Assembly: GCA_030512295.1 (NCBI GenBank)
Contig: JAULSR010000005.1
Location: 1,488,001-1,552,000, forward strand
From: Bombardia bombarda
Taxonomy: Eukaryota > Ascomycota > Sordariomycetes > Sordariales > Lasiosphaeriaceae
Direction of reading: 5' to 3'
Length of the DNA: 64,000 nt
How positions within the stretch are numbered: the first letter of the stretch is position 1; each line of letters opens with the position of its first letter. The notes beneath the pieces were generated by a model. That model had not been told where the DNA came from and ran no database searches. It saw only the letters and a program-made list of their open reading frames with translations. This document shows, in pieces, positions 25,180-35,578 of the stretch. A program made the translations under genes and the position numbers.

Positions 25180-26617
25180 ATGTCGTCGTTTGAATCCCTC
25201 CAGGAACGGCTCACGGCCCTTCAGGAAACAACGGGCCACCTCAAGGAGCTCATCCACCGCCTGGTCACCATCAAGTTCCAGCCAGGTTCAGTACCGCTCG
25301 GCAGGAGCACCAGCTCCCTCGGCGGCGACATTGAAGGCGAGGAGGAGGACAACGTCGCCACCGAGATCAGCACCGAGATCAGCCAGGTCCTGCGCGAGGA
25401 AGAGGAGGAACTGGAGCTGCTCCGCGAGGATATCAGCGGCCTGCCCACTGCGCGCCCGGGGAGCGATGCAGGATACAGGAGACTGCGGCTCGACGAGGGC
25501 GCCCAGCGCGTGGAGGATGAGCTCAAGACGTGAGTAATAACGTACCTTCCCCCCCCCCCCCCAGCAGGCAGACCAGATATGCTGACATATTTATACTGTA
25601 CAGCTGCCGCATCTCGTTCCGAAAAGCTCGCTCCTCCGCCCAAGCCAGCATAAAATCCGCCCAAAAGCTCGAGCGCGAGCTGCTCCTCTCGTCCTACTCC
25701 GGCCCTGCCACCACCGTGTTAGCAGCAGCAACCAACTCCCAACCCCCCTCCTCCACCTCCTCCCCAGCCCCCAACAACTCTTCACCCCCCGCGACCGCCG
25801 CCGCCTCCTCAACTCCTCCTCCTCCTCCTCCTCCTCCTCCTCCAAATCCGGCACGAACCGCGACGTCGTCGCCGCCAGCGGCGACGTCACCGACGCCCTG
25901 CGCCGCACGCACTCGCTCATCGCCGACGAGATGTCGCGCTCCGCCTTCGCCGCGCGCACCCTCGCCGAGAGCACCGCGGCCCTCAAGGACCTCACCGGCC
26001 GCTACGAGGGCGTCGGGGGCTTGCTCGCGCGCTCCCGCGACCTCGTCGGCACGCTGTTGACCACGCAGAAGAGCGACACGTGGTATCTGCAGACGGCCAT
26101 GCACGCGCTGCTCGCGACGCTGGCGTGGCTTGTGTTCCGCCGGTTTCTGTACGGGCCGATGTGGTGGCTTGTGTGGCTGCCGGTGAGGACGGTGTGGTGC
26201 ACGGGGAGGGCGGTCGTGCCGTCAGGGTCCGGGGCGGTGCAGTCTGGCGGGGGGGCGAGGATGGAGGTGCCTGTGGAGGGGCAAAAGGGGGGTGGGTATA
26301 GGGTTGTTGGGGTGGGTGAGGAGGGGGCGGTGCCGACTGTGAGGGTGGGCGGGGAGGACAGGGGGAAGGTGGAAGAGGTGGCGGATGTGGATGTGGATGT
26401 GGATTCGATGGTGGAAAAGGTTGGGAGGATTATTGATGATTCTTTGAGTGGTGAGGATGTTCTGGAGGGGGGGAATGTCGGTGGGGAGGCGGGAGGGGAT
26501 GGAGAGAGCGATGAGGGTGGTGGTGGTGGTGGTTACCAGCGGAATCCGATGAAGCGGATGTGGGAGGAGGATCTTGTTGGTGAGAATGCGCCGGAGAGGG
26601 TGAGGGATGAGCTATGA
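25180..26617 (+). CDS. sec20: SNARE protein Sec20 (Golgi-to-ER retrograde transport)
   Basis: Three exons (25180-25529, 25604-25717, 25768-26617) encode 437 residues. It is a Qb-SNARE of the ER that receives COPI vesicles with Ufe1, Use1 and Tip20. The N-terminus is coiled coil (LQERLTALQETTGHLKELIH) with an acidic second helix. The Sec20/BNIP1 motif lies near 193-260 (DALRRTHSLIADEMSRS, ALKDLTGRYEGVGGLL, QKSDTWYLQTA). One membrane segment follows (about 262-290, LLATLAWLVF), with Trp-rich flanks. A 145-residue acidic, Gly-rich lumenal tail ends in RDEL, an ER-retrieval signal matching the HDEL of yeast Sec20. Intron 2 (50 nt, donor GTTAGC) is inferred from the required frame change, because the family motif is in another frame from exon 2. 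A run of ten serines lies upstream of the motif. Confidence 0.9.
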
Positions 26618-27232
26618 TGAGTTGGGAGTCTGTACATATTTATGAACAATTGCATGGTAGCACTGAGATAGAAGTCCATATGAAATAAAAAGATACCCTT
26701 CCTCGTGTAGCATGAGTCTCTGCTCCTACACTAATGGTGATGTCACCGAGTAGATGGACAAGCGTTCTTGATGTTGTTCAATGTCGTTTGTTTTATATAT
26801 ACTATGTAAGTAGGTAGGTAGTTTTGGTTTCGTAATTTCGTTTGGACCTAAAAGAAAAGATCAGAGGAGGATGCCTCTTTTCTGCTCCCTCGAGTCGGTA
26901 TTCTCTCATTTCCCATGCTTCTTGATTTCTTATTGATGTCAGTCACCCTTTGCCCCCTTTTCGCTATGCATCTCCCTTCTTCAGAACCAACCCATATATA
27001 TCGTTTGACATCATGAATGCCATTTAAACGCCCGTTGACCAAGCAATCTCACGTCAACACGCCTTGCAAGTGACAAATGTTCAGAATGATCGGTGTATCA
27101 TCTTGCGCGCGCGCTCGCCCATGCTAGATCGCCCAGTGAAACCCCAAAGAAAAGAAAATATGAGGAAATAACGAAATTAAAGACTGATGATGGTATCATG
27201 TCTGTGCATCACCTCCACCATGACAAGCCAGC
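26618..27232. other. Convergent intergenic region Sec20/tail-anchored protein
   Basis: Two 3' ends. AT-rich, with GTAGG repeats near 26808 and a GCGC stretch near 27105. Nothing else is recognised. Confidence 0.5.
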
Positions 27233-30200
27233 CTAGTTCGCGGAGCCCTTGAAAACCTTGCTTATAACAGCCACACCCGCAAGCAGAAACATGACCCGCG
27301 GCAACACCTGGTCATCGTCAACAGCTTCTTCCACCGGGGCGGATGGCTTCTTCGTGCTGCCCAAAGTCGCTGGCAACTTCTTGAGCTTCCGATGCCTGCC
27401 ACCCCCAGAGGTGCTGGGCCGAGGCTTCTCGACCGGTCCGTCGTCTCGGTCCAGCATGTACTGCAACGGCAAGCCAAAGCGGCGCAAATCTCCGCGCATG
27501 CCTTGCAGCCCGATCTTTATCCGGCGCGTCTCTCCCAGCCCGAGGTAGCCGGCTGTCTGTGGACGGTGATGTTGCTCGGACGAGACGGGCCGGCGGATAT
27601 CTTCAGAAGAGCGTCGGACATCCTCGACAGAGCCTCGGCTACTGGGACACAAGGACTGTGCATCTGCCAAATCAGATATGGAGTACATAGAGCTCCGTGC
27701 AGAAGGAGCCGCGGTAAGTGGTGAGAGGAAGAATGGATTGAATCCGCCAGGATGATGCGTGTCAGACAGCAGAACCACCGTTTCCTCCCGCGAGGGCTCA
27801 GGCGGCTCGGGAACTGGTGGTTCTGTTGACCCGGCAACAAAGATACCCGAGACGGTGCCTTTGTCGGCCAGAGGCAATTCGCTGTGCAGTGGCGGAGCCG
27901 AGGGATCTTCTACGGAGATCTCGGGTGCTACGTCTCTTTGATCATTGGCGGCTTCCAGAAACAGGCTTTCTGTTTCAACGCCAGACTCGCCCTTGATTGC
28001 CAGCTCAACTATTGCGAGTTCAACTTTTGGCGCTTCGGGGGCTTGGACAACGGAGAGGGCTCCCGTCACGTCTCCGGTCGGATCATCCTGGCTTTGCAAA
28101 ATCTCGATGCAGACTACGGGTTCCATAGTCTCTGTCTCAAGACCAGCTCCACCAGTAACTCTCCAGCCATCTGGTGTTTCAGTGGCTCCGACATCTTGAC
28201 CGTCAACGGCCTCGGGACTTGGAACTTTGATTTCACAGGCGACGTCGGCTGCTTCTGTATCCGTCACCGTCTTCGCCTCATGGCCGCCGGCACCGTGTTG
28301 TTCCCTTTCGGGCTCGTCCTCGAGGAAGTTCTCCGTCTCATGGGCATCAGCATCTTGACAGAGCCAAAGCGGTTCGTCAACGGGACCGACATCAGCACCC
28401 TCCAAGCCTCCGCTGATGGAGTCTCGGTCGGGAAGAACACTGTCGGATACCTTGCTGATGACCTCGGCTCCCAGTCCGGGACCAGACTCGATGCTTGGCG
28501 TCGCGCTGATGTTGCCCGTCTCTCCAATTACTGCACGCTCCACATCTTCAGGGGAGGCATCGGGTAGCGTATGGACTGAGCTGTCCGCACTCTCGAGATC
28601 CGCCGCCCCCGAGTCCTGGTCGGTACCGTGAGTGTATTCTATCCCGTCCTCGGATGGAATCTCGGGTCCCTCAAGCACTCCATGTAAAGCCTCCTCCTCC
28701 TCGGCCACGAGCTCGATCTTCTCCAAACCGCAACCAGACAGCCCCGAGGCTTCGGTCCCTCCCTTTGGGGCCGAACTCGTCTCCGAGCGGGGTGGGAGAT
28801 CTACTCCGGGCTCCTGGGTCGGGTCCGACCTCCGGACCTCCGGGGTGGGGAAGTCCGAACGCAGCAAGCAGCACTCATCGGAGACGACAGCGGGTTCGGC
28901 CCCGAGTACTGGCACTCGACCATCAGACAGATTCTCTGACATGCCAAAGTGCTGGATTGGGGGGCTCTCTGGTTCGAGGGGCGGGCTCGACGGGTGCGAC
29001 ATGAGTGGTGGCGTTTCGCGATATGCAGCCTCTGGGTCACTTACCCGAATGGAGAGATTGTCGGACCCGTCGAATGTCAATTCGGACGCGACTATCTCGG
29101 GTGAGGGACTCAAGAAAGCTGACCCGGTCGGGTACATGTCGGCAAGGGGGTGGCTGTCCTCTCTACGCTTGCTGGCCAACTCTCCACCCATCTCGGCCTC
29201 TATCCTCAATCCGGGCGCGTCGGGCTCAGACTCGGGTTCAAAATCTCTCACGACGGGATCTCTCGTGCCCGAGAGTGTCCGCAGATATACCGGAGTCATC
29301 AAGATGCTGTTCCTCGGGGATGAATCTCCCCCTGAGCTTAGTGCAGGGGTAGATGGCGTGGTGGGATATTCCTCGGCACCGTGACTTTTTAGCCCTTCGA
29401 ACAGACTTGGGGTCTTGCATGTTCGGACATGTTCGATGTTCGGGTCCGTTGTTGACTCCTCCTCTTCATCCTCAACGTGCCCTTCTGTTTCCCTTTCCTG
29501 CCCATCACAGCTTTCGTCCCGAGGCGCGACTGGCACTTGTTCAGTTGTATCATACGTCGAGTCGCTGGGGTGAACTGTTGGGGTATCGTCCAGTGGCATC
29601 GCTGTGGAGTTGTTGCTCGCGTCACTACCCACCACTCTCGACGTCATCAAGGCTGCCTCGCTGTGACTTTCTCGGCTCAGGTTCTCTTCGAGAATGGTTG
29701 CTATTTCGTCCGTCTCTCTTTGAGAATCTCCTGTTGACACCGATTTCTCCTGCTCCAAATCGACCGTCCCCGCAGCCTCGAGTACGCCTGAAATCTCCTC
29801 AACCAGGGTCGACGCGTTACTGACACGGGTTACTGGCGAGAATCTCTTGGGAACGAGGGGAAAGCATCGCTGAGCAGGTTTGTCGGGCGCCGTGACGACG
29901 AAACGTATCGAATCCTCTTCATTGACCTTTGCCGGGTCGTGAGTGCTACTGAGAGAGCTCGAGCTGTTGCTGTCGTTTTCTGTTGCATCGGGTGCTGAAG
30001 TCGAGTCATTTGTTCGTTCAGCAGATTCCACGCTTTGTGTACTTGCAGAAGAAGGGCGACAGCTGAGAGAAAATCGGCGTTGGATCATCGGCGGCCTTGA
30101 TGGTTGTTGCAGCTGCTCGGATGATCCTTTGGGTGACAATTGCGCAAGCGACACTTCTTGGGTGGTGTCTTCTTGCCTCTCAATCACAACGTTGCTGATA

Positions 30201-31726
30201 TTGATTGATGATGTCACAGACGCTTGATCGTCCTCGTCTTCTGGAATATCGTCGATACAGCATGTGTCCTTGAAGACCATATCTATATCCTCTTGGATCC
30301 GCTTCTTCAGCCTGGAGACAAAAGCGGCCTTCTCTTCATCTGGCGAGGCAAACACCTCAACCGGAGCACCCCGTTTTTGGTGCGCAACAATAGCTTTATC
30401 GAGGATGAGGTGGCTTCTCTTATGTGCGGTGAAATGTACAGCAACATTGTGGCCACGAATAACATCCCCGAGGCCCGTCTGAATTCGATCCAATGCTGCC
30501 TGTATCGTCCGTCTGCCGTAAGACGCTGAAGAGTCCAGAATGAATTTGGCCGGCTGCTGAATTGCCCAACCAACGCCCTTGAGTTCGAGAATACAAAATT
30601 CGAGATCATTCATTTCGCTAATCCTGGCATCACTCTCTTCCTTGATCTCCATGAGACGGTCCTCGACAGCCCGGAGAAAATCGTGACAATCCCGAGCTTC
30701 AGGATCGTGGAATAAAGAAAGTTGGCTTTGGATGTTTCGACGCACATGGCTGTACAGCGGTCCCAGGTTGTTTGATACTCTGAGTTCGATGTCGAGGGCT
30801 TCATTGCCAAAGTGTTGGCAGCCCGGTGTGCGGCAGTCTTCAATATGTCCGTCAAAGTCGTGTTTCCTCAGCTCGAGGAGTCTGTTAGTGGCCCGCAAGC
30901 CCTTCCAGAGAAGGTCCTCGCTCATAAGTAAAGTCAGAGGCGCCGTCTGGTTACTGTTGACCCTGACCACCCTTCCGAATGCCGCCACCTTCCGCCGGGG
31001 ATTTCGGCTGCGAAATGACAGCTCTATGCTGTACCCTGGTGCAAACTCGAATGTCTGAGAAGACTCGACGAATTTGGATCGCGGGACGCACAAGAGGGAC
31101 ACAGGGCCACCAAGAGGCGGCAACATGGTTTCGCGACCTGGGGGATTGGTGTCACAAACAGTGCCGTCTAGCCATTGGAAATCCTTGTCGTGACGTCGAA
31201 GAAAGAGCCCAACCATCCTGTGGCTGGCTAAAATGATATCCTTCGTCAGTGCAACGGTGAGAGGCTGTTCCTGGTAGGACCTGAACGTCCTTTCCGCCCA
31301 TTCTCCCCATCCTCTCCTTACTAGACGAAAAGTCATCTCGAATCTCAGCGGTTTGCGCTCGTAGGACCCATCCTTTAATATCTCGAGCGCCCCCGAGTCT
31401 TTGCGCGTAAGAAGCTCCTTTGAAGAATGCTCGATCCGGCGCAAAAGGCCACTGCAAATCCTGTTGCTGGGCTCGAAGCCCGGCGAGCAGCTATAGCTCC
31501 TGTGGTAGCTGGAGCGGATAACGGGGTCGGTAAACTGGATGTTGACGTGCACCGCTAATTGATGCTCCCCCGAAATGGGCGATAGGAGGGCCCTCTCTCG
31601 ATCCATGGTCGGTGTGGTCGACTGCTGCCTTAGCCCAAGCTTGGGGAACACATCGCCCATGGCGAGGGCATTTTTCGGTGGTGGTGAAGCACCGAGGTTT
31701 CGGTGCCGGGAGTCCCACCATGCCAT
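27233..31726 (-). CDS. Large acidic, probably tail-anchored protein of unknown function
   Basis: Single exon of 1,497 residues from the ATG at 31726 (MAWWDSRHRN); an ATG at 31660 (MGDVFPKLGL) is an alternative start. I do not recognise a named family. The N-terminal 480 residues or so look folded, with motifs such as RRGWGEWAERTFRSYQ, FEFAPGYSIELSFRSR, ECRTPGCQHF-like DCRTPGCQHF and helices near HDFLRAVEDRLMEIKEE. The middle, roughly 500-1,320, is disordered-looking and rich in Ser, Glu, Asp, Pro and Thr. The C-terminal part is Arg-rich (LRRFGLPLQYMLDRDDG, then HRKLKKLP) and ends with one hydrophobic helix (MFLLAGVAVI) followed by SKVFKGSAN, the layout of a tail-anchored membrane protein facing the cytosol. 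The frame stays open 161 codons upstream of 31726, but that part is Cys/His/Trp-rich and looks like non-coding sequence. Confidence 0.75.
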   Translation of the reverse strand: MAWWDSRHRNLGASPPPKNALAMGDVFPKLGLRQQSTTPTMDRERALLSPISGEHQLAVHVNIQFTDPVIRSSYHRSYSCSPGFEPSNRICSGLLRRIEHSSKELLTRKDSGALEILKDGSYERKPLRFEMTFRLVRRGWGEWAERTFRSYQEQPLTVALTKDIILASHRMVGLFLRRHDKDFQWLDGTVCDTNPPGRETMLPPLGGPVSLLCVPRSKFVESSQTFEFAPGYSIELSFRSRNPRRKVAAFGRVVRVNSNQTAPLTLLMSEDLLWKGLRATNRLLELRKHDFDGHIEDCRTPGCQHFGNEALDIELRVSNNLGPLYSHVRRNIQSQLSLFHDPEARDCHDFLRAVEDRLMEIKEESDARISEMNDLEFCILELKGVGWAIQQPAKFILDSSASYGRRTIQAALDRIQTGLGDVIRGHNVAVHFTAHKRSHLILDKAIVAHQKRGAPVEVFASPDEEKAAFVSRLKKRIQEDIDMVFKDTCCIDDIPEDEDDQASVTSSINISNVVIERQEDTTQEVSLAQLSPKGSSEQLQQPSRPPMIQRRFSLSCRPSSASTQSVESAERTNDSTSAPDATENDSNSSSSLSSTHDPAKVNEEDSIRFVVTAPDKPAQRCFPLVPKRFSPVTRVSNASTLVEEISGVLEAAGTVDLEQEKSVSTGDSQRETDEIATILEENLSRESHSEAALMTSRVVGSDASNNSTAMPLDDTPTVHPSDSTYDTTEQVPVAPRDESCDGQERETEGHVEDEEEESTTDPNIEHVRTCKTPSLFEGLKSHGAEEYPTTPSTPALSSGGDSSPRNSILMTPVYLRTLSGTRDPVVRDFEPESEPDAPGLRIEAEMGGELASKRREDSHPLADMYPTGSAFLSPSPEIVASELTFDGSDNLSIRVSDPEAAYRETPPLMSHPSSPPLEPESPPIQHFGMSENLSDGRVPVLGAEPAVVSDECCLLRSDFPTPEVRRSDPTQEPGVDLPPRSETSSAPKGGTEASGLSGCGLEKIELVAEEEEALHGVLEGPEIPSEDGIEYTHGTDQDSGAADLESADSSVHTLPDASPEDVERAVIGETGNISATPSIESGPGLGAEVISKVSDSVLPDRDSISGGLEGADVGPVDEPLWLCQDADAHETENFLEDEPEREQHGAGGHEAKTVTDTEAADVACEIKVPSPEAVDGQDVGATETPDGWRVTGGAGLETETMEPVVCIEILQSQDDPTGDVTGALSVVQAPEAPKVELAIVELAIKGESGVETESLFLEAANDQRDVAPEISVEDPSAPPLHSELPLADKGTVSGIFVAGSTEPPVPEPPEPSREETVVLLSDTHHPGGFNPFFLSPLTAAPSARSSMYSISDLADAQSLCPSSRGSVEDVRRSSEDIRRPVSSEQHHRPQTAGYLGLGETRRIKIGLQGMRGDLRRFGLPLQYMLDRDDGPVEKPRPSTSGGGRHRKLKKLPATLGSTKKPSAPVEEAVDDDQVLPRVMFLLAGVAVISKVFKGSAN

Positions 31727-32993
31727 TCCGAAGCGGTGCGGGATATCCCTGTTGTCGATTGATGTTTTAACAACAAGACGTGCTGTGCTGGGAATGCAAG
31801 GATGAATACACAAGGCCCATCGCTGCCTCGCAAAACATGTATAAAGCGCTGAATAAACGAGGATACCCCTTTGCGACGAAAAAAAAGACGCGTTCAAGAA
31901 AGAACAATTCGAGATACAGAATGAGATGCTGGGGCCAGCTCGGCTGATATTGGGCGTCCACAAGCAAGCCCAGGTAAACAAGCGATGTGCGTGTGTGGGA
32001 CACCAATGTCTTAATGGCAGGGCCGTGGTGCTATGTACCCAGGTACATGTACATGATGCATGATCTTGCATGTATGGGATAGGCGCCAGCCAGTCACTCG
32101 ACTGGGCAGCCATTGATTGGGAGCAGGAATCAGGGCAGCGCCTACTTTCGCCTGCGCCGTGGCACTCGCACGTTTGTGGTCTGACACGTAGCTGGCGACA
32201 ATCTGCCAAACAGGAGACGGCTTCTTCCTACCTAGCCAGCCCTGGTCGATATCCTCGGGCTGGCTGGCCAGGCGTGAAACATGAGTAAAGGAAGGAACGG
32301 CCGTGCTGACCTGAGCTGTGCTGTGCTGTGCTGGCGAGACACCCCTCTTTGCCCGCTTCTGCCCGCTCTTCAGGTTGGGCTTCAATAGGTAATACCTCCC
32401 ACGTGTACATCACCACCTTCACCAGATATCTCAACTTCTCTTATAGCCCCGATAACCGCATTGTGAGGTAAAAATCATATCGTTAGCAAACAGTTAACAT
32501 CTAATACTAAGTCCAGCATTAGAATGGACAATGACTATAATTGGGTGAAAGAGCTTCAGTGAACATACCTGCATCTATCCGGCATCCCTTCCAACAATGC
32601 TGCTCTCCTATCCCTTTATTCCACGGGTACATGCCTACATATAAGGTACTTATTAGGAAAGGAAGCAATAACAGCAACACGGCAGTGGTCGTGTTTGTTT
32701 GTCTTCACGGCCCATCTGTCCGTTTGTTTGCAATCTCCCTGCCTATAGCCCATTCATCCATCAACCATCTTCTCATGATATATTACGGATTGCCTCACAC
32801 ACTGCCCCAAAGACTATATCAGTCTCATTGTTCTGAAGTCTCATTGTTCTGAAGAATATAGTTTGGTTCTTCAAGAGGTGTATCGCAACTGCCCAACAGC
32901 CACAACAACAACAACAACAACAACTAAACAACCCCCCCTGACTTCGCCCGGTCCCAACATCAACCCCCATCTCCATCCCTCCATCCCTCCACC
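31727..32993. other. Divergent intergenic region, tail-anchored protein / small protein
   Basis: Promoter region for both flanking genes. Upstream of the + gene it holds an (ACA)n run near 32904-32925 and CCATCC repeats, typical of fungal leaders. GTGCT/CTGTG repeats lie near 32310-32335. No other gene is seen. Confidence 0.5.
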
Positions 32994-33432
32994 ATGGCCA
33001 GAAAGAAGTCCAAAAACAAGGCAACCGCCGATGCCACCGCCGCTTACTTCAGAGCCCGCTATAACAGCACCTCGCTTTCAGACTGGCAGCGTCTTTGCCG
33101 CGATCTTGACCTCGACGACGAGTTGCTCGGCAGTATCGCCAAGTGCAAAAAGGTCAGTAAGCTACAGCAGCCCACTACCACACAACCCTAAACATCAAAG
33201 GGGTACAAGAAGCTCACTTATCCATGCATGTGTATATACATAACAGGCACTGAGAAAAGTCCACGTAAACATCTATGACTTCCAGTCTGCCCTGTCGGAA
33301 GGGACGCCGGTCCATCATTTTAAAAACGACAACCAGCTGAGGGAATACACGATACGCACCGGCAAGACGTTTCCCAGAGGGCATGCCAAGGAAAGTGGAC
33401 CCGTTCGGGCGTTGATGAGAGAGATATTTTGA
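32994..33432 (+). CDS. Small conserved fungal protein of unknown function
   Basis: Two exons (32994-33152, 33247-33432; intron 94 nt) encode 114 residues. The ATG has a strong CCACCATGG context. The N-terminus is Lys-rich and NLS-like (MARKKSKNKA), then comes SLSDWQRLCRDLDL. The C-terminal half has the pattern KCKKALRKVHVNIYDF and YTIRTGKTFPR followed by an RALMREIF end. I recognise this pattern (HVN-hydrophobic, then Y-T-TGK-FPR) from many fungal proteins of about 100-250 residues that lack an assigned function; this is recall, not a search. This copy is at the short end of that family. It is convergent with Utp18, whose stop codon is only 250 bp away. Confidence 0.8.
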
Positions 33433-33681
33433 GGGCAGTAATATCACATGGGATAACTTTGAGAAGACGAAATGATCAAAAGGGAGGAGTTGTCCCAAGC
33501 TGTAAAGCAGTAGCAGCCTCGCAATGAAAGTCTGTTCACCCAGCAGCTGTAGCATCTCTCAGACATTTCTTCTGTCCATGTGCATGTGTACTTATGTATA
33601 GGGGGGTATTGTAATACGACTGCTTTATCTCTCCACCTCTCTCTCATCTTCACCACCCTCCTCCCCATATCACTCCTCAAA

Positions 33682-34846
33682 CTAGCTCCGAATCTCCCAC
33701 ATCCTAATCTTGCCCACATCATTGCCCACCGCCAGCACGTCGCTCTGCGCGCTAAACGCCACCGCCGAGATGCGTCCCAGCGGCGTCTGCTCCGTCGGCC
33801 AGTTCCTGTACACGGTGCAGCTGGGCAAGTGAACCAGACGCAGCGCGTCCTTCTTGTGCAGACTGCCAAACGCGAGCAGCTGCCCGTCGGGCGCAAACGT
33901 CACCACCGAGATGGGCGTCGTCAGCTGCTCAAACGTGCGCGTCGGCGTCGGCAGCGTCTTGATCTCCACTGCCGCCGTCGTAGCATCATCACCACCACCA
34001 CCACCACCACCACCACCACCAGCCAACAACTCATTCCTATCATACACATTCAAAACACCACTGTTCGACCCCACCGCAACCCACCTGTCCCCCCAATCCC
34101 CGCCGGCCCGTTATGTCCCCCCAGCGCCATCACCGTGCCGCCGATACTCCCCTCATCGCGCCAGACGCCCGCCGTCCGCTTCGTCACCAGACTCCACTCC
34201 GTGACCTGCCCGTCCTTGCCCAGGATCGCGAGCCCGTCCCCCGAGCGCCACCAGGCGAGATCCGAGATCCCGCCGCGCCCATTCGCGCGCGCCTGCGCGA
34301 TCCACTGCATCGTGCGCACGTTGACCACGTTCACCATGCCGCCGCCCTTCTTGTCCGACGAGACGAGCGCCATGTATCGCCCGCACGGGCTCAGCCGGAA
34401 CCTCTCCATGGTGCGCTGCTCGCGCTGGTGGCCCTGGATCTGCGTCACCTTCTTGAGCAGACCCGAGGAAATGTTCCAGCTGTGGAAGTAGCGCCGGCGG
34501 CCGGCAAACACGATCTCGTCGCCCTCCGGCCCGAGGAAGGCGGCGCGCCGCAGGTCGGTGCTCCCGACCTGCACCGACGTGAGCGCGGGGTTGGGGGTGG
34601 GGTGCGCGGCCGGGTCGACGTGGTGCAGGTACATGACGGACGAGACGCACGACGACAGCAGGATGGGGTGCTTGGGGTGGAAGGCGAGCGAGCCGACGGC
34701 GGCCTTGTGCGTGTCGGGGATGTCTCTGGTGCGCTGGATGTCGAGGGTCTCGGGGCGCAGCTTCCTGCGCTTGCGCGGCGCGCCGTTGAACGACTTGGCG
34801 TCGCGCAGGAACGACTCGAGCGGGAGCGCGGTCGAGTCGAGCTCCG

Positions 34847-34880
<34 letters not shown>

Positions 34881-35578
34881 GCTGTTCTCGGCGTCGCCGT
34901 CGTCGTCCTCGTCGGCGGACGAGTCGATGCCCGAGGCCGAGGAGCGGCGGCGGCGCTTGGCGTCGGTGTTGGCCTCGCGCGCCCAGGCGGGCAGGGGGTA
35001 CAGGCGCTGGTACTGCTGCCGCAGCCGGCGGGCGTACTCGGTGCCGCTGACGAGGTCCTCGGCCTCGGTCGTCCGCAGCTTTCTCAGCCGCGTGGCGTTG
35101 GCGAGAGAGACTGTCAGGCGCTCGTCGTCGCTGTCTTCCCAGGCGGGGATGTTTGCGTCGTCCTCCTCGGCGGCCTTTTGCAGGATGGCCAGGGCCTTCT
35201 TGTCGGCGGTCGGGTCGCGGGCGGTGTCGATGAAGAACAGCGCCGAGTCGTCGATCTCTTCCTGGCCCGTCGCGCCGTCGGCGACGAGGTCCTGGCTGGT
35301 GCCCTTGGCCAGGGCTGAGGCGTCGGAGAAGAAGTCGTCGCGGAAGAGCTGCTCCCGGAAGCTGGCCTTGTTTCCGAGGACAAATCGCTCGAGGTCCTCC
35401 TCGTCTGAATCTTTTTCGTCCATTACATCGACGTCGACATGGCTGAGAAGTCCCCCCCCTTGTTGTTGGCCTTGACGGCGTCCGACTCCTCACTTGATGA
35501 TAAAACTTGGTCATCCTCGTCGAATCCTCCAAACGACTCGTCTGAGGAGTCGTTATCTTCTGGGTGGCGCGACGACAT
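33682..35578 (-). CDS. utp18: U3 snoRNP/processome WD40 protein Utp18, reading frame interrupted
   Basis: A nucleolar component of the small-subunit processome (18S rRNA maturation). The N-terminus from the ATG at 35578 is acidic (DESFGGFDEDDQ). The family signature DEEDLERFVLGNKASFREQLF follows, then a poly-Asn run of eleven, a basic segment (APRKRRKLR), and WD40 repeats (VGSLAFHPKHPILL, SGLLKKVTQIQGHQ, FRLSPCGRYMALVS). The last repeats (RWVAVGSNSGVLNVYD, ISVVTFAPDGQLLAFGS, KIRMWEIRS) are in another frame. The switch falls at a C6 run at 34089-34094 (+ strand), where one more base restores the frame; no GT-AG intron of suitable phase exists there. A second switch lies between codon 40 or so and DEEDLERF: either one base is missing from the C8 run at 35452-35459, or an 89-nt intron (donor GTGAGG, acceptor TTCAG) is used. 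Probably functional, about 602-632 residues. Confidence 0.85.

Noticed and set aside
31727..32209. Open extension upstream of the large tail-anchored protein
   Set aside because: 161 codons without stop, but Cys/His/Trp-rich with no coding GC3 pattern; treated as leader/promoter.
34113..35318. 401-codon open frame on the + strand
   Set aside because: It lies opposite Utp18, is Arg/Val/Gly-rich with no motif, and results from the high GC3 of the real gene.
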